Source: Gammaproteobacteria bacterium (GTDB lineage: Bacteria; Pseudomonadota; Gammaproteobacteria; Immundisolibacterales; Immundisolibacteraceae). From it: a stretch of 32,086 nt of DNA. This document shows positions 1-6,995 of this stretch, in pieces; positions within the stretch are counted from its first letter, which is position 1; each line of letters starts with the position of its first letter. The stretch spans positions 1 through 32,086 of the forward strand of contig QNFC01000002.1 of assembly GCA_003645395.1 (NCBI GenBank), given 5' to 3'. The translations under genes were made by a program, and so were the position numbers. Below the pieces are notes generated by a model. It had not been told where the DNA came from, did not search any database, and worked only from the letters and a program-made list of their open reading frames with translations.

Positions 1-29
1 AACCCGAACCCGAACCCGAACCCGAACCA
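1..29 (+). repeat. CCCGAA hexanucleotide repeat encoding Pro-Glu
   Basis: About four and a half tandem copies of CCCGAA run from the window edge to about base 28, in frame, encoding PEPEPEPEP. The true length is unknown because the repeat is cut by the window edge. Because the unit is six bases, gain or loss of copies changes linker length without breaking the frame. Pro-Glu stretches are typical of extended periplasm-spanning linkers, as in TonB. Confidence 0.85.
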
Positions 30-1181
30 AAGATAGAACCAGAAAGAAAAACCTCGGCACTTATTAATGCAATTACCGACTCTCCACCCTGGCGAGCTGA
101 GCGCATCCAGCCAGGCGATAGCTTTGCCACTATCATGAAAAGGCTTGGCTATTCACCAGCTGTTGTCGTGCAAGTCATGAATAGCGGTCCTCACGCACAG
201 CAGCTCATCCATTTAAAGCCGGACCATCATTTACAGTTACTTGACCGCGAAGATGAATTACACAAGCTTCGTTATGAAATCAACAAGACTACGCGCCTGG
301 ACATTGACCTCACAACAACGCCACCACAGGCTCTTACTGTTGAACTGCCGGTTGAAGTCAGATTCCAGCACACTAATGGCCAAATCAATTCTTCTCTCTA
401 CCTGGCTGGGCAAACCGCAGGATTAAGTGACGCTTTAATTATGGAGTTGGCCAATATTTTTGGCTGGGATGTCGATTTCACGCTAGACCTACGCAAGGGT
501 GATCGCTTCACTGTGATCTACTCTGGACTATTTCTCGACGGCGAGAAGATCGACGACGGGCAAATATACGCCGCAGAGTTAACGGCGAACGGACGCCCTT
601 TCAGAGCAATCCGCTATAAAAACAAAGCTGGGAAAGTTGATTATTTCACCCCGCAAGGCATTAGCATGCGCAAGGCTTTTTCGCGGAACCCTTTACCAAT
701 AACCCGTATCACCTCAAGATTTAATCCTAATCGACTTCACCCAATCTTTAAGACTCGTCGACCACACCGGGGCGTCGATTATGGGGCGGCGAGCGGCACA
801 CCAGTGCGCGCAACCGGTGACGGCAAAGTTATTTTTAAAGGCCAGAAGAGTGGTTATGGCAACACCGTCATCATCCAACACGGCCAGCGTTACACCACTC
901 TATTTGCACACCTCAAAAATTTCGCCCGATCGACAAAAAAAGGCAGGACAGTGCGGCAGAGCCAGACCATCGCTTATGTTGGGCAGAGCGGATGGGCAAC
1001 AGGGCCCCATTTGCATTATGAATTTCGCGTAAATGGCGTCCACAAAAACCCCCTCACTGTAAAACTTCCACCAGCAGAACCGGTTAACAGCAAAGAAAAA
1101 CAGCGGTTTTTGGCAGAGACCCAATCCTATGTTAAACAGCTCGACTCACTCGTCGAGCAACAGCTAGCTGCCACCCAATAA
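1..1181 (+). CDS. OapA/M23-family murein endopeptidase, 5'-truncated
   Basis: Periplasmic or outer-membrane-associated zinc endopeptidase expected to cut peptidoglycan cross-links during growth and division. The frame is open from base 3, so the gene begins before the window; 392 residues are visible. They start with a Pro-Glu repeat (about four PE units, then PKIEPE), followed by an OapA/LysM-like segment around 'QPGDSFATIMKRLGYS', a middle domain, and a LytM/M23 domain with the metal motifs HRGVDY and HLHYE plus the 'YGNTVIIQHG' strand. An ATG at 135 lies inside the LysM-like segment and is probably internal. anmK follows after 2 bases, so the pair is probably co-transcribed. In Pseudomonas, as I recall it, the same peptidase sits between tyrS and anmK. 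Family assignment is firm; the exact orthologue (MepM-like) is inferred. Confidence 0.9.
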   Translation, partial: PEPEPEPEPKIEPERKTSALINAITDSPPWRAERIQPGDSFATIMKRLGYSPAVVVQVMNSGPHAQQLIHLKPDHHLQLLDREDELHKLRYEINKTTRLDIDLTTTPPQALTVELPVEVRFQHTNGQINSSLYLAGQTAGLSDALIMELANIFGWDVDFTLDLRKGDRFTVIYSGLFLDGEKIDDGQIYAAELTANGRPFRAIRYKNKAGKVDYFTPQGISMRKAFSRNPLPITRITSRFNPNRLHPIFKTRRPHRGVDYGAASGTPVRATGDGKVIFKGQKSGYGNTVIIQHGQRYTTLFAHLKNFARSTKKGRTVRQSQTIAYVGQSGWATGPHLHYEFRVNGVHKNPLTVKLPPAEPVNSKEKQRFLAETQSYVKQLDSLVEQQLAATQ

Positions 1182-1183
1182 TT

Positions 1184-2299
1184 ATGAATGACACAAGGAG
1201 CGACCTTTATATAGGTGTAATGTCAGGTACCAGCCATGACGGGATCGATGCCGCATTGATCGAGTTTCACGGCTCAACCCTAAGGTTGGTGGCCACTGCC
1301 TACTCTCCATTCACGCACGAACTGCGGACGAAATTACTGAAATTCAACCGAACGGACACCCCTTGTCTTTTAGATGAAGTGCTGCCCGCTGGCAGGGAGT
1401 TTTCGGCTGCTGTTGCCAACACAGTCCAATCTTTATTAAGTGGCACTGAACTGCAACCAGACTCCATCACTGCCATCGGTTGCCACGGACACACTCTTCG
1501 ACACCAACCTGATGGGGAATACGGGTATAGCTACCAACTGATCGATGGAGCGGCCCTTGCCGTAAGCAGTAACATCCCCGTTGTTTGTGATTTTCGCAGC
1601 GCCGATATCGCGTTAGGAGGAACCGGCGCGCCTTTAGCGCCTGCATTTCATCAATTTTTGTTCCATTCCCCTGACGAGAACCGCGTTATTCTCAATATCG
1701 GCGGGATTTCTAACATCACTCTGCTCGGTGCAGCCAAGGATACTATTCGCGGATTCGATACCGGACCAGGCAACCTGTTAATGGATTTCTGGATGGAACG
1801 CCATTTTGGCCAACGATACGATAACCTGGGCAATATCGCTCGCCAGGGAACCGTCAACAAAGCACTGCTACAGCAGCTGCTAACGCATCCTTTTTTCAGC
1901 ACGCCACCACCAAAAAGTACCGGCAGGGAGGCGTTTAACGGAACGTGGCTGTTAGAGCAGGGCGTCTCGGATTTCGACCGCCACGACATCATGGCAACTT
2001 TGGTTGAATTGACGGCCACAACAGTAGCCACGGCAATTAGCTGGTCAGAGCTAACGCCGGGCACGATCCTGGTGTGTGGCGGAGGCAGCCACAACAACTA
2101 CCTAATAGATCGCATTGCCGCTCTGGCTACTCCGTGGAAATTGGAAACTACCGCAGTTTTGGGATTGGATGCTGACTGGGTCGAGGCTGCTGCCTTTGCC
2201 TGGCTAGCACAGCAACGTTGGCAGCAACAGCCGGGGAATCTACCAAACGTAACCGGCGCCCGTCGCGATGCGATTCTAGGCGCAGTTTACCTACCTTAA
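1184..2299 (+). CDS. anmK: Anhydro-N-acetylmuramic acid kinase
   Basis: Converts 1,6-anhydro-MurNAc plus ATP to MurNAc-6-phosphate in cytosolic peptidoglycan recycling. The 371-residue length matches the family (about 370). Seen near the N-terminus is 'GVMSGTSHDGIDAALIEF' (phosphate-binding and catalytic Asp region), then 'FRSADIALGGTGAPLAP', 'NIGGISNITLLG', 'GFDTGPGNLLMD' and 'LVCGGGSHN', all standard AnmK blocks. It starts 2 bases after the M23 peptidase stop with no strong ribosome binding site, so translational coupling is likely. It converges with erpA, with 11 bases between the two stops and no obvious terminator hairpin. The link to the upstream murein hydrolase makes sense, since one gene releases wall fragments and the other recycles them. 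Confidence 0.96.
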   Translation: MNDTRSDLYIGVMSGTSHDGIDAALIEFHGSTLRLVATAYSPFTHELRTKLLKFNRTDTPCLLDEVLPAGREFSAAVANTVQSLLSGTELQPDSITAIGCHGHTLRHQPDGEYGYSYQLIDGAALAVSSNIPVVCDFRSADIALGGTGAPLAPAFHQFLFHSPDENRVILNIGGISNITLLGAAKDTIRGFDTGPGNLLMDFWMERHFGQRYDNLGNIARQGTVNKALLQQLLTHPFFSTPPPKSTGREAFNGTWLLEQGVSDFDRHDIMATLVELTATTVATAISWSELTPGTILVCGGGSHNNYLIDRIAALATPWKLETTAVLGLDADWVEAAAFAWLAQQRWQQQPGNLPNVTGARRDAILGAVYLP

Positions 2300-2310
2300 T
2301 TAGATTAAAA

Positions 2311-2649
2311 TCAAACGCTGAATGAAGAACCACACCCACAGGTGGTGGCGGCATTAGGATTGCGAATCACAAATTGCGCCCCCTGGAAATCATCTTTATA
2401 GTCGATTTCTGCACCGCCCAGATATTGCATACTCATCGCATCAATCAGTAACGTCACACCGTCCGTCTGCACCTGAGCATCCTCACTATCTACATCTTCG
2501 TCAAAGGTAAACCCATATTGGAACCCTGAACAACCGCCGCCGGTAATAAACACCCTAAGCTTTAGGGCATCACTCTCTTCTTCATCCATCAATTCACGGA
2601 CTCGACCCGCGGCAGTACTGGTAAAAACAAGCTCGGTATTGGCTTCCAT
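2311..2649 (-). CDS. erpA: Iron-sulfur cluster insertion protein ErpA
   Basis: A-type carrier that delivers Fe-S clusters to apo-enzymes such as those of isoprenoid synthesis and respiration. The three cluster-ligand cysteines are present: one in 'GGGCSGFQYGF' and two in the C-terminal 'CGCGSSF'. I chose the ATG at 2649 (112 residues, close to the usual 114) because AGGA lies 7 bases upstream; a TTG seven codons earlier (2670) is possible but has no clear ribosome binding site. It lies downstream of the bactofilin gene on the same strand, an order I also recall from Pseudomonas (argC-DUF6776-bactofilin-erpA). ErpA and IscA are related; the surrounding gene order favours ErpA. Confidence 0.94.
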   Translation of the reverse strand: MEANTELVFTSTAAGRVRELMDEEESDALKLRVFITGGGCSGFQYGFTFDEDVDSEDAQVQTDGVTLLIDAMSMQYLGGAEIDYKDDFQGAQFVIRNPNAATTCGCGSSFSV

Positions 2650-2679
2650 AATTTCATCCTGATTATTCAATAAGTGATT

Positions 2680-3060
2680 TCAATTTTTAACTTCTACATG
2701 CAGGCTCGTTACATCAGCCGTTATGTCCGGCGATGGAGCCACCTCGTCGCTAACGTGGACTAGTTGACCATTTACCTCAGCACCCACCGCCATTTCTAAA
2801 AAACTGTAACGGACACTGCCGGTAACCCGTGCATGCTCCTGCAGAGCAACATATTCAGTGGCAACCACATCACCGATCACCGTTCCATCCAAAACCTGAT
2901 GTGCGATCTCTACGTTTCCCTCGATCACCCCATCCTTGCTCAACGTTAACACCCCCTGATCACCTTCTCGACAGATCAAATTACCAAGGACTCTACCTTC
3001 AACTACCAACCCTCCGCTAAAAACTAAATCACCATTGATTTCGCTATTAGCGCCAATCAA
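2680..3060 (-). CDS. Bactofilin, with disrupted 5' end
   Basis: Polymer-forming cytoskeletal protein of the bactofilin family, a beta-helix that assembles filaments without nucleotide and often recruits cell-wall enzymes. The body is typical: 'LIGANSEINGDLVFSGGL', 'VEGRVLGNLI', 'LTLSKDGVIEGNVEI' and 'GSVRYSFLEMAVGAEVNGQL', with regular hydrophobic turns. As written, the only usual start codon in frame is TTG at 3060, inside the TLIG motif that normally follows a charged N-terminal tail, and it has no good ribosome binding site. A well-placed ATG (3113-3111, with a GGGGGAA tract 7 bases upstream) overlaps the end of the upstream gene but reads in another frame and stops after 11 codons. Adding one base in the four-A run at 3101-3098 would join it to the body. 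This is therefore a sequencing indel, a real frameshift, or TTG initiation. Confidence 0.85.
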   Translation of the reverse strand: MIGANSEINGDLVFSGGLVVEGRVLGNLICREGDQGVLTLSKDGVIEGNVEIAHQVLDGTVIGDVVATEYVALQEHARVTGSVRYSFLEMAVGAEVNGQLVHVSDEVAPSPDITADVTSLHVEVKN

Positions 3061-3099
3061 AGTCTCTAGCGGCTCTTTTAGCGCTCGCCGACCGGCCTT

Positions 3100-3804
3100 T
3101 TACGACTCTTCATCGACTTGTTCCCCCAAGAGCTCTCGCCAGGAAAATTCGAGCACAGTATCTACCTCACCGTTGATAGTAATCTTCAAACGCACCTTTA
3201 TCTGATCAAACTCAGTTTTTGGCGGGCCTATTATGACACCAGTAAATTTCTGGAACACCCGAAACTCAAAAGCACGCTCCTCTACCAAAGTCACCCCTGC
3301 CAAGTCGACTAACGCTATCTCGACTTCCCCAACTACTTTCTGAGTTGACGTCAATGCCTGGGCTAGCACCAGGTCATAGCTATATTGATCGGCAGTCTTG
3401 GTAACAGCAACGCTAAACTGATGGAGTACAACTCCTTCTTCTATTGAGTTTTGACCCACAAGCCGGGAATAAAGTTCCAGCTCCTTTCGCAGGACTATCG
3501 ACTCTCGGCGCAAACGGATTAGCTCAGCGCCAATATTTCTATTGGTCTGCTGATCCAGTTCCCGACGCAGCCGCAACGCGGCTAACTCACCCCGCAACTC
3601 AGCCACTTCGCCACGCAGTCCATGCAAATCACCGTATGCATTGGCCAGTTGTAGCTGCAACTCGTGATACGCCCCAACCCGTACATTCCCGCCGAGCTGA
3701 AAAATACCATAGCCAACTACAGTTGCAACGGCCAACCACAGCCACCAGTAGCGAATTGCGCCCAAACGAACTGTTCGGGAATCCGAGTCTAGCTTATCCA
3801 ACAA
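3100..3804 (-). CDS. DUF6776-like single-pass membrane coiled-coil protein
   Basis: Function unknown. The 234-residue protein has a short charged N-terminus, one transmembrane helix at about residues 20-40 ('YWWLWLAVATVVGYGIF'), and a heptad-rich coiled coil at about residues 48-115 ('LRGEVAELRGELAALRLRRE'). A beta-rich C-terminal domain follows, probably periplasmic, with the 'VVLHQFSVAVTKTADQYSYDLVLAQ' region. By position between argC and a bactofilin, and by architecture, it resembles the DUF6776 proteins of Pseudomonas and relatives; I cannot run a profile search. The start is uncertain: two tandem TTG codons (3804 and 3801) lie 9 bases after the argC stop with no clear ribosome binding site. 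The stop overlaps the probable natural bactofilin ATG (ATGAAGAGTCGTAA). Membrane plus coiled-coil design and bactofilin linkage suggest a cell-envelope scaffold, which is inference. Confidence 0.75.
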   Translation of the reverse strand: MLDKLDSDSRTVRLGAIRYWWLWLAVATVVGYGIFQLGGNVRVGAYHELQLQLANAYGDLHGLRGEVAELRGELAALRLRRELDQQTNRNIGAELIRLRRESIVLRKELELYSRLVGQNSIEEGVVLHQFSVAVTKTADQYSYDLVLAQALTSTQKVVGEVEIALVDLAGVTLVEERAFEFRVFQKFTGVIIGPPKTEFDQIKVRLKITINGEVDTVLEFSWRELLGEQVDEES

Positions 3805-3813
3805 ACAAATTGA

Positions 3814-4839
3814 TCACGGCAATTGAGCCACGGCAGCCAGACCTAACGACTCGTCAAGACCGAACATTAGATTCATGCACTGCACCGCCTGCCCTGCCGC
3901 ACCCTTCATCAGATTATCAATCACCGACAGGACAATGACCTGACTACCTTGCTGATGCACGGCAATCTGATTCAAATTACTACCCCTGACATTTCGAGTG
4001 CGCGGATGAGCACCGCTGGGCAGCAAATCGACAAAAGGCTCACTACGATAACGCTGTTCGTACAACCCACGAACCATTTCAGAGCCATCACCAACCCGCA
4101 GATAGAGCGTTGCGTGAATGCCGCGCAACATGGGTACCAAATGAGGTACAAATACCAACTCCTCTACGCTATCCGAGAGGCTAGCCAGAGTTTGGGAAAT
4201 TTCCGGTTGATGACGGTGCCCAAAAACGTTGTAAGCATGCAGACTTTCAGTGACTTCGCAGAACAGTAGATCAACACTGGCATTACGCCCTGCACCACTT
4301 ACCCCGGATTTGGTATCTGCAATCACCGGGCCCATCAAGTCTAGCCCCGCTTCCACAATTGGTAACAACCCAAGTGTCACCGCAGTCGGGTAACACCCGG
4401 GTGCCGCCACCAATCTCGCCGCACTAATAGCGACGCGGTTCAGTTCGGGCAGACCATAAACTGCTTCTTCGAGCAATTCCGGACATGTATGAGCTTGCCC
4501 GTACCACTTTTCCCAAACAGCTGGGTCCTTCAATCTGAAATCCGCAGCCAGGTCAACAACCTTGACGCCTGCCTCCAGTAATTCGGGAACCAGTTTCATT
4601 GCCACACCATTTGGAGTAGCAAAAAAAACTACGTCACATTTGCCCAACAGAGTTAAGTCAACCGACGCAAACTCAAGGTCGGTGACGCCACGCAGGTTAG
4701 GAAAGCTTTCGCTTATTAAAGTACCGGCCAGCGTTCGAGATGTGACCGCACTTAATTTAACTGAAGGGTGTTTTAACAGTAGACGGAGGAGTTCACCACC
4801 CGTGTAACCAGACCCACCGACAACACCAACTGAAATCAT
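3814..4839 (-). CDS. argC: N-acetyl-gamma-glutamyl-phosphate reductase
   Basis: Reduces N-acetylglutamyl-5-phosphate to the semialdehyde with NADPH, the third step of arginine synthesis. The Rossmann motif 'VGVVGGSGYTGGELLRLL' is at the N-terminus, the catalytic cysteine is in 'APGCYPTAVTLGLLP', and 'SGVSGAGR' and 'VPHLVPMLRGI' follow. I prefer the ATG at 4839 (341 residues), which has GGAAGA six bases upstream; an in-frame ATG at 4854 would add MGRSS. The stop is 9 bases from the TTG of the DUF6776-like gene, consistent with one operon. A tRNA-Gln gene precedes it on the same strand. Confidence 0.96.
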   Translation of the reverse strand: MISVGVVGGSGYTGGELLRLLLKHPSVKLSAVTSRTLAGTLISESFPNLRGVTDLEFASVDLTLLGKCDVVFFATPNGVAMKLVPELLEAGVKVVDLAADFRLKDPAVWEKWYGQAHTCPELLEEAVYGLPELNRVAISAARLVAAPGCYPTAVTLGLLPIVEAGLDLMGPVIADTKSGVSGAGRNASVDLLFCEVTESLHAYNVFGHRHQPEISQTLASLSDSVEELVFVPHLVPMLRGIHATLYLRVGDGSEMVRGLYEQRYRSEPFVDLLPSGAHPRTRNVRGSNLNQIAVHQQGSQVIVLSVIDNLMKGAAGQAVQCMNLMFGLDESLGLAAVAQLP

Positions 4840-4916
4840 CGATGATCTTCCCATGGATGCAGGTTCTCTCTGGACATTCCAAAGACGGCGAAAAAGGGAC
4901 TAGCTACGGGCTAAAA

Positions 4917-4990
4917 TGGCTGGGAGACTAGGATTCGAACCTAGGTTGGCGGAGTCAGAGTCCGCAGTCCTACCACTAGACGATCCCCCA
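4917..4990 (-). tRNA. tRNA-Gln (anticodon CUG)
   Basis: Read on the minus strand, the 74-base gene starts TGGGGGATCG and ends CCCAGCCA, with the CCA encoded. The acceptor stem TGGGGGA pairs with TCTCCCA (one G-U pair). The anticodon stem-loop GCGGA-CTCTGAC-TCCGC gives anticodon CUG, and the T-arm is CCTAG-GTTCGAA-TCCTAG minus its shared bases. The overall sequence resembles E. coli tRNA-Gln(CUG), including the U-A-type first acceptor pair typical of tRNA-Gln. It begins 12 bases after the rpsI stop on the same strand, so it may be released from the ribosomal-protein transcript by RNase P. Confidence 0.95.
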
Positions 4991-5002
4991 AAACAAATAG
5001 AT

Positions 5003-5395
5003 TTAGCGTTTGGAAAATTGCTGCGCGCGGCGGGCTTTATGTAACCCAACCTTTTTTCGCTCTACTTCACGAGAATCACGAGTTACAAAGCCTGCACGAC
5101 GCAGCGGCACCCGCATCGCTTCGTCATAATCGATCAACGCACGAGTAATCCCATGGCGAATCGCTCCAGCCTGACCACTTGGGCCACCACCGGAGACATT
5201 AACGCTTATATCAAAACTACCTGTCCGTTCAACAGTTTCTAACGGCTGACGTACAACCATTCGCGCTGTTTCCCGGCCAAAATACTCATCGAGACTGCGA
5301 TTATTAACCGTAATCTTACCGCTGCCCATAATCATAGTGACCCGCGCCACCGAAGACTTACGCCGACCTACACACTGATGCGTATCTGTTGCCAT
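5003..5395 (-). CDS. rpsI: 30S ribosomal protein S9
   Basis: Small-subunit protein whose C-terminal tail reaches the P-site tRNA. The 130-residue length is exactly typical. The N-terminal 'GRRKSSVARV', the middle 'GGGPSGQAGAIRHGI' and the basic tail 'KKVGLHKARRAQQFSKR' are diagnostic. It lies 61 bases downstream of rplM on the same strand, the usual L13-S9 operon, and is followed closely by tRNA-Gln. Confidence 0.98.
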   Translation of the reverse strand: MATDTHQCVGRRKSSVARVTMIMGSGKITVNNRSLDEYFGRETARMVVRQPLETVERTGSFDISVNVSGGGPSGQAGAIRHGITRALIDYDEAMRVPLRRAGFVTRDSREVERKKVGLHKARRAQQFSKR

Positions 5396-5456
5396 TTAAT
5401 TTATGCCTACCATAGCTAGTACGTTCTGTTTTAAAGAGGAATGCCCAAACAGGCGT

Positions 5457-5888
5457 TTAGGTCAGAATTACCGTCTCAGGTTGCTGCGCCTGATGGGTGT
5501 GCTCTGGCCCAGCAAACACTTTTAGTTTGCGATACATCGCCCGACCTAACGGATTTTTTGGCAACATGCCTTTAACCGCAATCTCAATTACACGAGTCGG
5601 GTGGGTGTCGATCATTTTATTGAACGGAGTAGATTTCAATCCGCCAATATGTCCACTGAAACGGTGATACATCTTGCCAGCCGCTTTATTACCAGTAACC
5701 CGGATTTTCTCAGCATTGATCACCACCACGTAATCACCCGTATCCACGTGCGGGGTAAAGACGGGCTTATGTTTACCACGCAACCGTTTGGCGATCTCAG
5801 ATGAGAGGCGACCGAGCGTTTGCCCTTCTGCATCAACTAGCAACCAGTTGCGACTAACTGTTTCGGCTTTAGCACTAAATGTTTTCAT
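5457..5888 (-). CDS. rplM: 50S ribosomal protein L13
   Basis: Early-assembling large-subunit protein. It has 143 residues (E. coli 142), with 'WLLVDAEGQTLGRLSSEIA', 'GDYVVVINAEKIRVTGNK' and 'VKGMLPKNPLGRAMYRKLKV' as family blocks. It heads the rplM-rpsI unit. A sigma70-type promoter is visible at 5964-5992, leaving a leader of about 70 bases. In E. coli, L13 represses translation of its own mRNA through the leader; whether that holds here cannot be seen. No strong Shine-Dalgarno sequence precedes the ATG. Confidence 0.98.
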   Translation of the reverse strand: MKTFSAKAETVSRNWLLVDAEGQTLGRLSSEIAKRLRGKHKPVFTPHVDTGDYVVVINAEKIRVTGNKAAGKMYHRFSGHIGGLKSTPFNKMIDTHPTRVIEIAVKGMLPKNPLGRAMYRKLKVFAGPEHTHQAQQPETVILT

Positions 5889-5963
5889 AAGGTTTTTATA
5901 GCTTCTGGCTTTCGATACACGCGACGCAAAATATTGTCTTGCGCCGAAGAAAAATGACCGCGA

Positions 5964-5992
5964 ATGCTACGAATCCGCTACCCCCTTGTCAA
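5964..5992 (-). promoter_or_regulatory. Predicted sigma70 promoter of rplM-rpsI
   Basis: On the minus strand a perfect -35 box TTGACA (5992-5987) is followed after 17 bases by TAGCAT (5969-5964), which matches the -10 consensus at four of six positions. Transcription would start near 5957, about 70 bases upstream of the rplM ATG. The position is appropriate; no other candidate of this quality was seen in the leader. Confidence 0.6.
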
Positions 5993-6057
5993 GTTAAAAC
6001 TCCCTAAGCTATAAAGTTCTCCTCTTTACCATGAAACTCAAACAATAAATGCCAGAC

Positions 6058-6087
6058 AAAAAAAAGGCGCAACTGGGAAGTTGCGCC
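6058..6087 (-). terminator. Intrinsic terminator downstream of the hydrolase gene
   Basis: A perfect 9-bp stem GGCGCAACT / AGTTGCGCC with a four-base loop (6066-6087) is followed, on the minus strand, by eight Ts (6065-6058). It lies about 160 bases beyond the hydrolase stop and about 60 bases beyond the candidate small ORF. The plus-strand side has no T run, so it works in one direction only. It should isolate the hydrolase transcript from the rplM promoter just downstream. Confidence 0.88.
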
Positions 6088-6145
6088 TAATAAGGATGGA
6101 GGAATTAAAGAGGAGGATATGACCGGCCCTCCAGCCGACCATGGA

Positions 6146-6256
6146 TCAAGTATAATCAAGCGCATTGTGCAGTGCAACATTATTTTTATAAATAACATCA
6201 TGCGCCGCCGCATAACGTTTGCCATCAGGCATCACTGCCCTGAGGGCATCATCCAT
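6146..6256 (-). CDS. Candidate 36-residue small protein overlapping the hydrolase end
   Basis: Not recognised. An ATG (6256-6254) sits inside the last codons of the alpha/beta hydrolase, overlapping its TGA stop by eight bases, and reads 36 codons to a TGA at 6148-6146. The product begins MDDALRAVMPDGKRY and ends NNVALHNALDYT; it is soluble, with no signal peptide or membrane segment. The stop-start overlap and a strong terminator placed after it, rather than directly after the hydrolase, fit a coupled gene. There is no clear Shine-Dalgarno sequence and the ORF is short, so chance is possible. Confidence 0.4.
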   Translation of the reverse strand: MDDALRAVMPDGKRYAAAHDVIYKNNVALHNALDYT

Positions 6257-6899
6257 CGAGAAGCCAGTTCTCAGCATACTTTTTAACTAACTGACGTAAC
6301 TCGTTAAGCTTGCCATGAAAAAAGTGGTCCGCCCCTTGAACCTGTTCGTAACTAATTGGCCCAAGTTGCCGCGTGGTCCATGCTTTAACCGCACACGGTT
6401 CGATAAGCTGATCCTCGCTGCCATGAATTAACAATCCGGGACACTCGACACTGGCTTCAACATCAAAATAGTCACGCGTCACCGCAGGAGCGACCAACAT
6501 TAAATGTTGCGCCGCACACTCGGCACTGACCCGCGCTGCGACATAGCCGCCAAAAGAAAACCCGACCAACCAAAGCGGACGACCGGGAAACTGCTGCCCC
6601 ATCGCTCCAATGACTGCTACCAGGTCATCTGCCTCACCATTACCCTCACCATATTGCCCCTCACTTGCCCCCACTCCGCGAAAATTGAACCGGGCAACCG
6701 CTAAATTTAGCGCCGCTAACTCCCGCGCAAGGCAATAGACCACCTTATTGTCCATCGTGCCGCCATGTTGAGGGTGCGGATGGCAAATTACCGCTATTGG
6801 CCGCGTTATCTGCGCCATATCCGGCACATCAATTCGGACCTCCAGCTTACCGACCGCACCATCTATTAGTTGGCTGGTTCCGTTTTTCTTCTGACTCAT
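6249..6899 (-). CDS. Alpha/beta hydrolase (COG2945-like)
   Basis: Cytosolic serine hydrolase of unknown substrate. The 216-residue protein shows the oxyanion-region 'CHPHPQHGGTMDNKVV', 'RFNFRGVGASEG', the nucleophile elbow GFSFGG with Ser115, the acid in 'HGSEDQLIEP' and the histidine in 'GADHFFHGK', so the Ser-Asp-His triad is complete. 'PHPxxGG' with 'RFNFRGVGxSxG' is characteristic of the small COG2945 family of bacterial esterase-like proteins. ATG 6899 is preceded by GGAG at a normal distance. The gene is monocistronic or coupled to the 36-residue ORF, and ends at the terminator at 6058-6087. Function beyond hydrolase is not predictable. Confidence 0.9.
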   Translation of the reverse strand: MSQKKNGTSQLIDGAVGKLEVRIDVPDMAQITRPIAVICHPHPQHGGTMDNKVVYCLARELAALNLAVARFNFRGVGASEGQYGEGNGEADDLVAVIGAMGQQFPGRPLWLVGFSFGGYVAARVSAECAAQHLMLVAPAVTRDYFDVEASVECPGLLIHGSEDQLIEPCAVKAWTTRQLGPISYEQVQGADHFFHGKLNELRQLVKKYAENWLLDG

Positions 6900-6995
6900 T
6901 AATCGCTCCAGTTAACCGTTAAACATCACCGTCATAATTTCTATAATCTATAGGCCACACCCAATCATCGACAATACATTTCCGTAGGCCCCCTT

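Noticed and set aside
6004..6225. Minus-strand 73-codon frame upstream of rplM
   Set aside because: It reads straight through the intrinsic terminator at 6058-6087, so it is unlikely to be translated.
6119..6286. Plus-strand 55-codon frame behind a purine-rich AGGAGG tract
   Set aside because: The AGGAGG is only two bases from the ATG, too close for normal initiation, and the frame is antisense to the hydrolase end.
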